A stretch of DNA of 64,000 nucleotides from Candidatus Electrothrix communis (lineage in GTDB: Bacteria; Desulfobacterota; Desulfobulbia; Desulfobulbales; Desulfobulbaceae). How positions within the stretch are numbered: the stretch's first letter is position 1; every line of letters starts with the position of its first letter. The notes beneath the pieces are model-generated. The model worked only from the letters and a program-made list of their open reading frames with translations, ran no database searches and was not told the DNA's origin. The translations under genes and the position numbers were made by a program. Location: contig CP130629.1 of the NCBI GenBank assembly GCA_030644725.1, positions 4,727,501 to 4,791,500 on the forward strand. The letters run 5' to 3'. Below are positions 18,236 to 27,391 of this stretch, in pieces.

Positions 18236-19102
18236 TCAAGTTTTGTTATGGGCTTCTTTAATTTTTAATACCTCATTCTCACCAAGACCTGTAATTTTTA
18301 CAATAAAATCAACGTCCGCACCTTCTTTTAAGGCGTTTAAGGCTACGTCATACTTCTCTTTTTCCATCCCTTTTGCTATCCCTTTTTCCAACCCGCGTCT
18401 CTCAGCAGATGCAATTGCTGCCTTTTCATCTCTTAACCATTGTAATCTTGCTTCAAACTGCTCTCGTTCTCTTTCACTCAACCTCATATTTTCTAAAACT
18501 TCTAACGCCTTGGAGATAGTCGGTATTTCTTTTAACTGAGACGGCATGTCAGCTTTTGTGTATTCCCCGGCTTTTTTCAAAAAGTTCACCCATCTGTCCA
18601 TTACATTGGAAATATTCTCATCATACTTTTCCAATTCAACAAAATGGATTTCCATTTGGCGTATTAACTCGTTACCCGACCTGACATTGATCAATTTGTA
18701 GACATTATGATATTCAGCCTCATCCTCATCCAGGCAATTGAAATTTAAAATATTAATCCCTATTGTCTTTTCCAGTTTATCATAATTCACACCGGAACTG
18801 AGCTGGCTTACATAGAGCCTTGACCAATAATATAACGCCCTTTTGGCATAATATTCCTGGTCTATCATCTGCATTTCTATATTGAACCATTTTCCGGCAA
18901 GGTCCTGGGCCTTTATATCAAGGATACTCAGCTTATCATCTGAAAAATCTTTTTCATTATATGGATTCTTTATGACAATATCCCGGACTTTGTCTTCTTC
19001 ACTGACAAATGCATTGATAAAATCAATTAATACATCTTTATTTTCTTCTGTTCCGAATAACTTTTTAAATACAAAATCTATTCTCGGATTAAGTCTGCAC
19101 AT
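18236..19102 (-). CDS. Rpn family recombination-promoting nuclease (PD-(D/E)XK)
   Basis: The 288-residue product starts with the family hallmark PRIDFVFKKLFGTEENKDVL. It has the PD-(D/E)XK core: SILDIKAQDLAGKWFNIEMQ, then YYAKRALYYWSRLYVSQL. The C-terminus is a charged helix with the repeated RGLEKGIAKGMEKEK pattern seen in this family, followed by a short helix-turn-helix-like end. RpnA of E. coli is a DNA endonuclease that promotes RecA-independent recombination, and many homologues are carried in high copy as accessory genes. It appears intact. A ribosome site GAAGGTG precedes the ATG. Confidence 0.88.
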   Translation of the reverse strand: MCRLNPRIDFVFKKLFGTEENKDVLIDFINAFVSEEDKVRDIVIKNPYNEKDFSDDKLSILDIKAQDLAGKWFNIEMQMIDQEYYAKRALYYWSRLYVSQLSSGVNYDKLEKTIGINILNFNCLDEDEAEYHNVYKLINVRSGNELIRQMEIHFVELEKYDENISNVMDRWVNFLKKAGEYTKADMPSQLKEIPTISKALEVLENMRLSEREREQFEARLQWLRDEKAAIASAERRGLEKGIAKGMEKEKYDVALNALKEGADVDFIVKITGLGENEVLKIKEAHNKT

Positions 19103-19408
19103 TATTTTTCACCTTCTGCTTTTCATGTAACAAGCGGGGTACAACCTGTTCCCCTCCTGACTCTGCATTTCAACGTCCCGGAACGCACCATTATTCCCAG
19201 TATATTCAAATTATCCCGGAAGCACAACAGTGGTGATGTCCTAGGGGGTGCGGGTGAGGCCTGGAAAAAAGACGGTGCGGCGGTATATGGCGCGGGTGGC
19301 TGAGATGTATGAGGAGGGGGCGAGTGCTGAGGAGGTTGCCGCGTATGAGCGGCGGCGGTTTGGGTGGGTGCGGGCCGGGTCCCCTAATTTACCCGTAAGG
19401 GAGTGTCT
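19103..19408. other. Intergenic region with gene-like GC-rich remnant
   Basis: The part near 19248-19390 is GC-rich and reads as a charged helix on the plus strand (RRYMARVAEMYEEGASAEEV). It then runs into the antisense of the antitoxin gene, so no complete gene is present. It may be a scrap of an older gene. Confidence 0.35.
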
Positions 19409-19687
19409 TCAGGCAACTGCCAGCCGACATCCCAACGCCTTAATGACCTTGCTGACTGTGGAAAATCTTGGGTTCCCTTCTCCGGTAAGGGCCTTGTACA
19501 GGCTCTCCCGGTTGAGTCCGGATTTTCTCGCTACCTCGGTCATTCCCTGTTTTTTTGCCAGATAGCCCAAAGCGACAAGAAAGACTTTAGGGTCATCATC
19601 CATATAAGCGTTGTTCAAGTACTCGTTAACTTCTTCCCTTGTTTCCAGATAGTCGAACGGATTGTAGGGTTTCGTTGTCATTGTCAT
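19409..19687 (-). CDS. Antitoxin of a HigBA-like module
   Basis: The 92-residue protein is a helix-turn-helix antitoxin of the addiction-module type: PFDYLETREEVNEYLNNA, then GYLAKKQGMTEVARKSGLNR, ESLYKALTGEGNPRFSTV and KVIKALGCRL. In this family the antitoxin binds its RelE-like partner and represses the shared promoter. The order here is toxin then antitoxin with a four-base overlap, as usual. The toxin gene is cut short, so the antitoxin may now be an orphan. Confidence 0.85.
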   Translation of the reverse strand: MTMTTKPYNPFDYLETREEVNEYLNNAYMDDDPKVFLVALGYLAKKQGMTEVARKSGLNRESLYKALTGEGNPRFSTVSKVIKALGCRLAVA

Positions 19688-19875
19688 GATTCTTCCCCCA
19701 GTTGTTTAACCATTCCTTTTGCTTTCCTTATGTCTCTATCCTGCGTTGATTTGTTTCCGCCGCAGAGCAGGAGAATAATACGACCGTCCCGGATTACGTA
19801 ATACAGGCGGTAGCCCGGTCCGACGAATATGCGCATTTCAGAGAATTTTTCAACGACTGGGACACGATTTTTCAT
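19684..19875 (-). pseudogene. RelE/HigB-like toxin, N-terminally truncated
   Basis: Only the last part of the toxin remains: EMRIFVGPGYRLYYVIRDG, IILLLCGGNKSTQDRDIRKA and KGMVKQ. Family members are usually about 95-110 residues, while this frame gives 63 from its first ATG. The missing first 40 residues are replaced by an IS66 transposase fragment on the other strand that abuts at 19876. The toxin is therefore probably inactive. Confidence 0.75.
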
Positions 19876-20118
19876 GTGTTGTCGAATCCGACGTGGCCCC
19901 TGACCAATAATGAGGCGGAGCGAGCGCTACGTCATTGGGTTATTGCGCGCAAATTAAGCCACGGTACCCGTAATGGTCAAGGCAGTCGTGTGTTCGCCAT
20001 ACTTGCGAGCGTGATTGATACATGTAGGAAACGCGCCTGTCCGTGGAAATATCTCGCCGAGGTCATCACGGCTCGGCGCCAGGGTCTGAGTATACCTCCT
20101 CTTCCTCTTGTTGTGTAA
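19876..20118 (+). pseudogene. IS66-family transposase C-terminal remnant
   Basis: The frame encodes only the end of an IS66 TnpC protein: WPLTNNEAERALRHWVIARK, RNGQGSRVFAILASVIDTC and AEVITARRQGLSIPPLP. The catalytic glutamate region (NNEAERALR) is present, but everything upstream is missing. It marks a past insertion or deletion that also destroyed the toxin gene next to it. This IS66 sequence is of a different subtype from the copy at 36803. Confidence 0.85.
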
Positions 20119-20141
20119 AAAAATGAGAGGGATCTGAACGG

Positions 20142-23100
20142 TTACGCTTGAGCGATTTCGTTTCTGTCGGCAGCTTCGTTTTTTACATCCACGCCATCTC
20201 CTTTCTGCCTTTTCATGTTTATCCTCAGCCTCGGATATTCTTTCTTCCTGCCGTTAGCCTTTTTCTTCTCATCCAGATTCGACACCTGATCCACGAGCCG
20301 CGTTTTCGGTACGTTTTGCTGACAAACCGTTGCACCCTGCTGTATCGTATGTGTCAGCTCATGGGCCAAGAGATGTTTTCCGCTGGTGGTTGAAGGGTTG
20401 TATTGGCCTTGGGCAAAATAAATGTCATGGCCCTTGGTAAAGGCCCGCGCACCGATACGGCTGTTTATCTCGTTCGATTTGCTGTCATTATGGATGCGGA
20501 TGTTAGAAAAATCTCGACCGAATCTGCTTTCCATCTCGCTGCGGATGCCCCTCTCCATTGGCGTGCCGGTCTTCGACAGGTCAAGTTTGCTCTCTTCTGC
20601 TTCGGTTTTACCTTGTTGCTGACTCTGAAGCTTGGGATATGTTGTCTTCGGAGAAATTCGGTCAACCAGCGCAGGTGTACCTGTACCTTCACGACCACCG
20701 GAAATAACGTGGTCCGCCACGAGGTCTGCTTCCCTCTCGTGCGGATCTGACGAACTCTCATTCCATGCTTTTGACTGCGTGCCGGCCATCCGTTGGAGTT
20801 CCGCATAGCCTGCCGGGCGCTCCTGGGTTGTACCATGTGCACCTGCTCCGGACGGAATCCCAACAACATGAACAACTTTCACCTCCAGGTCACTTCTACT
20901 AACAGAGCTCAGCGACTTGACCTCCTCCTTACCGTCCTCCTGTACAGCAACATACTGATTGTCAACTGCGTTGGCATCTTGGTTCCGATTCCCTGGCAGA
21001 GGCCACAGGTTGTCTTGGTCTAATCCTCCGAAATTGCGGTCCTTCACATGGTCAGCTTCAAGGTACGAAGACCGATCAAGTGGAAGGAGTTCTCGCTCAC
21101 CACCGGATCGGCTTCTTTCCATGACCCGAGGAGCCGTCCAGCGATCTGCTCCAAGCCCTGTACGCCGTCTATATCCCGTTCTAATCCTCTCACCAACGTT
21201 CCTCTGTTCTTGGCGATTTCTGTCTTCAGGGCTAGCCCCTTGAGCTGCTTGATCCAGCTCCCTTTCAGTATCCCGCGCTTCTCGCAGATCCCCACTGCGC
21301 CGGATTTGCCAAGTCGCTCCCCAAGGTTCGTAGTTCTCAAAAGCAACATGCAGAAAATCTGATCCGTATGCTGTACCATTCGTGTTTACGCGCAGCGGTG
21401 CACGTTCACCGATCCGGTATGGTCGAGTGTTGGGCCGCTGATTCCTTGAGTTTGTACGTTCAATACTAACGGGTTGGAATGTTGGGTACTGCGACCTTCG
21501 TTTCAGCCAAGCAATAGGAATGGGATCGGCTTGCCCACCAGTGAAGGCCGCCGTATCATATGATCGTCCCTGTAGCATCCTCCGCGCTCCTTGCTGGGCA
21601 CGCAGGATGCTCCTTGCTCGCACAGTCACGTATTTGCCATCAAAAAACGGGTCATTGAGTAGTTTGGGCTCAAAACTCCATTCACCCGATATGCGATGGC
21701 GCTCGCCCCTCACAATCACTTCTTGGTTTTGCTGCGGGGAGGCAGCCCTGTTGGCGGACGACGAAAGAGGCCAGAGGTTGTCTCTCCCAGGACTACCACC
21801 TAGGTTTAGATCTCTCACATGGTCAATGTCCCAGGTTCGGTGTTGACCAAAATTGCGGGTCGTCTGAGTCGTTTCTCCGGGAACACGCACGCTGCCCACC
21901 GACTGAACGGTTCCTCCGTTGGGGTCGCTGACAGCTTGTGGCAGCTGCCTGTTGCCCTCACCGGTATTGGACTGCCCCACACGGTCTTCTCCTTCTTCCT
22001 GCCTCCAGATTGCCTCGATCTGCGGTACGGTGAAGAACTGAGCCCCGCTGGTTGTGCTTGCCCCTGTGCGTGTGGCCGTATCGCCCACACCAAGGAAGTA
22101 CTCCCCCCTGACTCTCTTGGAAAGTGCCGTCGGAGAAGTACGCCCGGCGTATAGAATATTGCGCGTGAACCCTTCGGTGGGGCTCTTGCCGAAGATTCGG
22201 GGGTAGTCGGTCTCTCTCTTATACCAGTTGATCAAAACAGGGTCACCTTGGTCACCCTTGGGATGGTGCATTTCAGCACCCTGTCCCAAGGCATCCTTGA
22301 TCCTCGGCAGTTGACGATCAACCACCTGATCGCATCGGCGTGCGGCGACTTCGTTGCCGTTTCTCCTATGCGTGGCCGCTCGCCTTACTGCCCGGCGCAG
22401 GGTACCGAAACTACGACGCACCATGAAAAGAGGTTCTGGGTCCAGATCCCTTCCCTGAAATTTACCTGTACGGGCAACGTCCTGAAGTGGCTCTTGATCG
22501 CTTCTCACCATGAGACGGGGGTTGCTGTCTGAGCCCTCAAAGTAGAGCGAGTGACTCCTCCCGTCGGCTGAACGGAATGGAACGCGTCGCCGGAACCAAC
22601 TGGCGACTCGCGCCATAGCACCACGTCCGGCGCGGACCAAACGCCGCGCCTGCCGCACAATCCAATCAAGCACCCGATCAATCGCCCGATCAACCCTGCG
22701 ATGCACCCGACGCAAGATATTCTGAATCGCACCGGACACATTGCCGAGACCGATAAGCCGGGCAAAAAAGCTGATGATGACCGGAAGCGTCCGGGCCATG
22801 CTCTGTTCTACATAGTTGGCCGCATCGTTGATCTTGCCTTCGGCGATATTGGCGATGGAATTGACAACCGCCTCCACAAGATCGACAATCTGTTCAATCC
22901 GTTCAACAAAGAACATGATTGTATTGTAAATCGCAAGGATCGCCTGAATCACGGCCCCGGCCGGATTGAGCATGGTGGCGATTCTGGTCACGGCGGCAGT
23001 CACGATGCGTGTGATAACAAAATTTTTAATACCGTCAATCACCGTATCCCGCAGGTTGCCGAGATGTTCGACCAGTCGCTCCCACAGCCCGGAAGGCCCT

Positions 23101-25517
23101 TCTGTCACCAGAATACGGACAACCTCGAAACCGGTTTCAAGAACCGATACAGCTCGTTCACCAAGACGCCGGACAAGTTTCGGGCGTATCCGCTGCCATG
23201 TAATCCCCAATATCTGCATCACCAAGGATAAAATCCCCCGGAAGTCGAAGCGTTCTGGCAGCTCAATACCCGCATTACCAAGCGTACCGGTCAGCCAACC
23301 GATCAACCCGGCCTGTAAATGCTGAAGGATTTTGCCGGAGAACTGATTAAAACCTTTTTTGACAGCATTGATCAGGTTGCCGACAAACTCAACCGGCCCC
23401 TTGATGATCTTGGTGAAGGTGCTACGTGCCCGCTTGAGAATAGCGAGAACCCGTGCCCCTGTGGGACCGAGTACGCCTTCAAAAATAAATTCAAGGATCT
23501 TCATACCGACTTCAACAGCGAAGTCAATAATCATGCGAACCGGTTCAGTGAAAATCTCGACGACACGTTCAAAGGCAGCAACAGGATTGGTAAGATCGTT
23601 GATCGTAAAGGTCTCCCAAACTTGAGTGAATGCATTCATCAACGCCTCACCGATCAGGCCCAACCGGTTGATCGCCTTCTCAAGCCAGGCAAAGGCCTTG
23701 TCAATGGCACCGGATTCCTGGAGATTACGGAACTTTTCCTGTCCTTCCGGAACAAAGCTAAGAAACCCTAGGATGAAATTTTCAGCTGTGCGCGGCACTG
23801 CTTCTCCGGTCAAGGGGTCGCTGCCGAGAATCACGCGCAGCAATGCGTAGCCGGGAATTCTGTTTGCGTATTCTTTCAGCAGGCCGAGGAGCCAGTCCTT
23901 AATCAGGCCCAGTACCTTCATCGCGACATTAACAACAAAGTTGAACAGCCGCGTGACCGGACCGGAAAAAATATTGTACAGGTTGGTGAATGTCTCAATG
24001 GGATGCAGCACTGCATTGATGTCAAGCAGATCCCATGCCTTGGAAAATGCCTGTGTAATCGTTTCAACCGATATGTTCAGCTTGTCAATCTCAGCGTCAA
24101 GCCAGTCAGATAGCTCCTGGAGTTTACCGGATTCGTTCAGCTTGTTAAGATACTCCTCGCCGGATTCTGTCAACATTAGGAAGGCGGAGACTATATTGTA
24201 CAGTGTCCGATCAACGGGTTCCTTGGTTACAGGGTCTTCGCCGAGAATTACGCAAAGAAGAGGGTATGCGCGTGTCTGGCCTTTGATGTAATCAACCAGC
24301 GGTGTCAGCATGGTTTCGCGTACCAGCTCGACAGTCTTACTGATAACACGGTCGGCGAACTCGTTCACATCATTCCAGATCGGGAGAAGATTTCGTTCCA
24401 GAACACGTCTGTTATATTCGAGTGCATCCAACCGGACTAATCTCGCTTCATCCCAAGCCCTCTCAAGGGCATTACGGAGACGCGACCATGTAAGATTGAG
24501 ATCAGAAATTTGTTCCCCAAGCCAAGCAAAAGCAGAATCTATTAAACCCTTTTCATTGAGCTTGTCGTACAACATTATCCCCAACGGACCTGTCAGCCCC
24601 ATGAAGCCGCGAAGAAAGTTCTGTGGTGTGGGTGGAACGTCGGCAAGAGTAAGAGGGTTGAAGCCGATGATCACAGTCATCAACGTCCAGCCCGGTATGT
24701 AATCAGCAAAATTAATAAGCCCTGCGAGGTCTGAAAGCCAGTCCGGTACAGCGGCACGCCCCGATGCAGATCGCTGAATTACCTGCGGGCTGCGCTGCAC
24801 CGAATGCCCCTGCTGGACGGTATGAGTCAGTTCATGCGCCAGCAGCTCTTTACCTTCGCTGGTTCCCGGCTGATACTGATCACGGCCAAAAAAGATATGA
24901 TTCTGGTGAGTGAAGGCCCGTGCGCTTAACTGATTACTCAGACCTGCGGATTCGGCATCGCTGTGGACGCGAACATTACTGAAATCGGCATTGAAACGCG
25001 GCTCCATAAAGCTGCGCACATCACCGGAAAGCGGCTGCCCGCCGGTGGTTTTGCTGCGAATGGCGGATTGTGTACCGGCATTGACTACCGGCGTGCCGTT
25101 GCCCTTTCGCTGAACTTCTTCGTCTTCCTGCTTTTGAATCGGTTCTTGCGGCAGCTCCGCCTTCTGGATTTCCTCTTTTTCCTGCTTCTGAAGCTGCTTT
25201 TCCGGCAGTTCCGCCTTCTGAATTTCCTCGTTCTCCTGCTTTTGCAGCTTCTCCTCTTCCTGTCGCTGAACTTTTTCTTCAGGTTCAGATGCTGCCGGGG
25301 TGGGCATCCGCATCACCTTGCCCGCCATTTTATCCGCTTCCTGCTCGAATTTATCCCCAGGCTTGTTCACCGCCATCTTCATCTGGACAGAGGGAACAGC
25401 AGCCCGGTTCACCGGTGCGAAAAAATTCCCCCCGCCCGCCTTGGCAAAAAAAGGCTGATTCGCAGCCTGGGCTGCCGTCCTTGAGGTCGTTGTGGATTTT
25501 TTCGCATTACTCTTCAT
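20142..25517 (-). CDS. Giant eCIS-associated protein with two DUF4157 domains and HNH-like modules
   Basis: About 1791 residues. Residues 1-60 form a leader (PFFAKAGGGNFFAP, EQEADKMAGKVM). Residues 65-140 are a Gln/Glu/Lys repeat linker. The first DUF4157 domain ends in HELTHTVQQ (HELTH at 228). Then come three helical repeats of about 140 residues with the pattern IPGY-LL-VILG-DPLTG near 270, 417 and 554, a long helical part, and an Arg-rich stretch. Two similar modules follow, each with DH-V-D-N-GG-D-NLWPL (histidines near 1233 and 1490), resembling HNH nuclease motifs. The C-terminus has a second full DUF4157 domain (HELTH at 1719). DUF4157 proteins are regular members of eCIS loci, probably as cargo or loading factors. 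It starts 36 bases after the tape-measure gene; a TTG at 25538 is an alternative start. Confidence 0.88.
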   Translation of the reverse strand: MKSNAKKSTTTSRTAAQAANQPFFAKAGGGNFFAPVNRAAVPSVQMKMAVNKPGDKFEQEADKMAGKVMRMPTPAASEPEEKVQRQEEEKLQKQENEEIQKAELPEKQLQKQEKEEIQKAELPQEPIQKQEDEEVQRKGNGTPVVNAGTQSAIRSKTTGGQPLSGDVRSFMEPRFNADFSNVRVHSDAESAGLSNQLSARAFTHQNHIFFGRDQYQPGTSEGKELLAHELTHTVQQGHSVQRSPQVIQRSASGRAAVPDWLSDLAGLINFADYIPGWTLMTVIIGFNPLTLADVPPTPQNFLRGFMGLTGPLGIMLYDKLNEKGLIDSAFAWLGEQISDLNLTWSRLRNALERAWDEARLVRLDALEYNRRVLERNLLPIWNDVNEFADRVISKTVELVRETMLTPLVDYIKGQTRAYPLLCVILGEDPVTKEPVDRTLYNIVSAFLMLTESGEEYLNKLNESGKLQELSDWLDAEIDKLNISVETITQAFSKAWDLLDINAVLHPIETFTNLYNIFSGPVTRLFNFVVNVAMKVLGLIKDWLLGLLKEYANRIPGYALLRVILGSDPLTGEAVPRTAENFILGFLSFVPEGQEKFRNLQESGAIDKAFAWLEKAINRLGLIGEALMNAFTQVWETFTINDLTNPVAAFERVVEIFTEPVRMIIDFAVEVGMKILEFIFEGVLGPTGARVLAILKRARSTFTKIIKGPVEFVGNLINAVKKGFNQFSGKILQHLQAGLIGWLTGTLGNAGIELPERFDFRGILSLVMQILGITWQRIRPKLVRRLGERAVSVLETGFEVVRILVTEGPSGLWERLVEHLGNLRDTVIDGIKNFVITRIVTAAVTRIATMLNPAGAVIQAILAIYNTIMFFVERIEQIVDLVEAVVNSIANIAEGKINDAANYVEQSMARTLPVIISFFARLIGLGNVSGAIQNILRRVHRRVDRAIDRVLDWIVRQARRLVRAGRGAMARVASWFRRRVPFRSADGRSHSLYFEGSDSNPRLMVRSDQEPLQDVARTGKFQGRDLDPEPLFMVRRSFGTLRRAVRRAATHRRNGNEVAARRCDQVVDRQLPRIKDALGQGAEMHHPKGDQGDPVLINWYKRETDYPRIFGKSPTEGFTRNILYAGRTSPTALSKRVRGEYFLGVGDTATRTGASTTSGAQFFTVPQIEAIWRQEEGEDRVGQSNTGEGNRQLPQAVSDPNGGTVQSVGSVRVPGETTQTTRNFGQHRTWDIDHVRDLNLGGSPGRDNLWPLSSSANRAASPQQNQEVIVRGERHRISGEWSFEPKLLNDPFFDGKYVTVRARSILRAQQGARRMLQGRSYDTAAFTGGQADPIPIAWLKRRSQYPTFQPVSIERTNSRNQRPNTRPYRIGERAPLRVNTNGTAYGSDFLHVAFENYEPWGATWQIRRSGDLREARDTERELDQAAQGASPEDRNRQEQRNVGERIRTGYRRRTGLGADRWTAPRVMERSRSGGERELLPLDRSSYLEADHVKDRNFGGLDQDNLWPLPGNRNQDANAVDNQYVAVQEDGKEEVKSLSSVSRSDLEVKVVHVVGIPSGAGAHGTTQERPAGYAELQRMAGTQSKAWNESSSDPHEREADLVADHVISGGREGTGTPALVDRISPKTTYPKLQSQQQGKTEAEESKLDLSKTGTPMERGIRSEMESRFGRDFSNIRIHNDSKSNEINSRIGARAFTKGHDIYFAQGQYNPSTTSGKHLLAHELTHTIQQGATVCQQNVPKTRLVDQVSNLDEKKKANGRKKEYPRLRINMKRQKGDGVDVKNEAADRNEIAQA

Positions 25518-25553
25518 GGCTTGCTCGGCACCCCGCAATTCATGTATTTGAAC

Positions 25554-27389
25554 CTATGTCCATTCCACCCATAACATCCGCTCCATCCACGGCAGCCTGA
25601 TCATAGAAATACCCCAGGGCAACTGCTCCAGCAGGATATCCCAGGTCTGCGGCTCGACTTGCAAAAGCAGATCCTCGCCGCGCAGGGAAATCTTGCCGGG
25701 CCGGACCAGAAAGGTACCGCGCAGGCCGTCTGGCGAGGTGTTACGCAGGGCCTCCCAATGCTCAATAACCGCCGTGAGCAGGGACGCTGCCTCCTCCAGC
25801 TCCTTGTCGGTCAGCTCCACATCCGCCTCCACCGGCATGTCCAAGGGGACATTGCAGAGGATCTTGGGCAGCATCAGCTCGTATTCCGGGGCCATGCCCT
25901 GGCCAGTGGCGAGAAAATGGAGCAGGCAGAGGGCACGTTCCGGTTGGAGGAGCTGTTCTTCCTCGGCGATACCCAAGGCACTGAAGAATTGGGGCAGGAA
26001 AGGATGGAGCAGCACCAGCCCGGCATTATTGATATAGATTCCTTTCCCAACAGTATCAGCCAAATCCTGTCCTGCGGACATCTGCTCGGAAGAAACGGCC
26101 GGAGAGGACGGAAGAGCCTCGGCAGTCCGTGCCTGAGCTGTCTCCTCCCTGTCCTGAACGAGCGGGACCTTATCTGTATCCGGGGCTGGTTCCTCTGTTG
26201 CTCTTTCCTCCACAGCTTGCCGGTGCTGTGCAGGCGATTGCCCGGAAGACGGAGGAGAGGCAGACAGCTGCACCGCTTCACCGGGTTCTTCCTGAGCAGG
26301 GCCATCCCTGTCCGGCATGATCAGGGTATTGTCTGTATCTGCGGGCGTTTTTTTTCTTGCCCTTTCTCCTGGAGCGGGCTGTTCCGACCGTGCAGGCGGA
26401 TGCCCGGAAGGCTCAGGAGGTTCGGAGGGCTGCAAGGATTTTCCGGGCCTTTCCTGAGCAGTGACGGGCGGTTCGGTCTCAGGCCGGGTACGGCTCTCCG
26501 TATCAGGGGCGTTGATATCGTCCTGCTTTCCTTCATTGCGGTGTTCCGGTTCTGCTGGCGAAAGAGAAGACCTGCTTTCCGCATTCGACGGCCAATGACG
26601 TGCCAGTGCCTCGGCGGCTGCCGTATATTCTACCGAGGCGGTCGCTAGAAGATCACGGATAATGGCTGCCGCCGTCACAGGCTGTCCGACCGCAACCTTG
26701 GCAAATGCACTCTCCCAGAGCAGCCGCTCAACCTGTCTGCGCTCTGCGGGCGGTATCTTGTCGCTGTCCAGCATCGCAAGTATTTCTTCCATTACCGTTG
26801 CCTCTGCCGGTGCAAGCCGGGCAAGGAGTGTTTTGAGCAGGGTTGGTGTGAACTGCTGAATCAGCCGTTTTCTCGCTGACGCTGAAGCCAGCACTTGTCG
26901 CACCTGCTCTGCGCTTTGGATGCCGCTGCTCTGTTCGGTCTCCTGCCAAGTCTCCAGAACAACCTGCTCCAAGCTGCGATCCTCAGGCAGGCGAAAGGAC
27001 CAAGGAAGTTGACCGGTTTCCAGGAAAAAGACAAAGGCTTCTGCCACGGAATGCCGGGTTGTCTTGTGCTGCACTTTGCCGGAACCATGCTTCCCGACCG
27101 CTGCCGTATCCGCAGGGATTTGCTCTTGCAGGGCCTTTTCCAAGGCCTGGGCCACTGATTCGGCCAGGTCATGCTCCAGGCGTTCAAGGGGGATGGCCCC
27201 GGCATCTATTTCCAGACGTTCAATGTACAGGCTCCCTTGCTCCGGGGCGTAGCGGTCTAATGTTCGCTCAAGGGCGGGCAGGAGCCAGTCTTGGCAGAGG
27301 GCGGGTAGCCTGCGCTGCAGGGCCAGCCCGTCGGATTCGCTGCCGTTCAGCTCGACGTGCAGGTATTGTTGGCGGATGGTATGGTGCAT
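25554..27389 (-). CDS. Contractile injection system tape-measure protein
   Basis: The 611-residue product matches the CIS tape-measure family at both ends. The N-terminus has IRQQYLHVELNG, LERTLDRYAPEQGSLYIERL and EIDAGAIPLERLEHDLAE. The C-terminus has IYINNAGLVLLHPFLPQFF, ALCLLHFLATGQ, LPKILCNVPLD and a WDILLEQLPWGISMIRLPWM ending. Between them lies a low-complexity Pro/Glu/Ser linker (about residues 260-420). In these particles the family is thought to set the tube length. It sits between the large baseplate-associated gene (stop two bases upstream) and the DUF4157 gene, the normal order for an eCIS tail cluster. Confidence 0.9.
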   Translation of the reverse strand: MHHTIRQQYLHVELNGSESDGLALQRRLPALCQDWLLPALERTLDRYAPEQGSLYIERLEIDAGAIPLERLEHDLAESVAQALEKALQEQIPADTAAVGKHGSGKVQHKTTRHSVAEAFVFFLETGQLPWSFRLPEDRSLEQVVLETWQETEQSSGIQSAEQVRQVLASASARKRLIQQFTPTLLKTLLARLAPAEATVMEEILAMLDSDKIPPAERRQVERLLWESAFAKVAVGQPVTAAAIIRDLLATASVEYTAAAEALARHWPSNAESRSSLSPAEPEHRNEGKQDDINAPDTESRTRPETEPPVTAQERPGKSLQPSEPPEPSGHPPARSEQPAPGERARKKTPADTDNTLIMPDRDGPAQEEPGEAVQLSASPPSSGQSPAQHRQAVEERATEEPAPDTDKVPLVQDREETAQARTAEALPSSPAVSSEQMSAGQDLADTVGKGIYINNAGLVLLHPFLPQFFSALGIAEEEQLLQPERALCLLHFLATGQGMAPEYELMLPKILCNVPLDMPVEADVELTDKELEEAASLLTAVIEHWEALRNTSPDGLRGTFLVRPGKISLRGEDLLLQVEPQTWDILLEQLPWGISMIRLPWMERMLWVEWT

Positions 27390-27391
27390 TT

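Noticed and set aside
19248-19565. Plus-strand frame near the antitoxin
   Set aside because: Second half is antisense to the antitoxin, and the first half has no recognisable family; at most a remnant.
25659-26648. Plus-strand frame opposite the tape-measure gene
   Set aside because: Arg/Gly/Leu-rich shadow of the Pro/Glu-rich linker, without ribosome site or motif.
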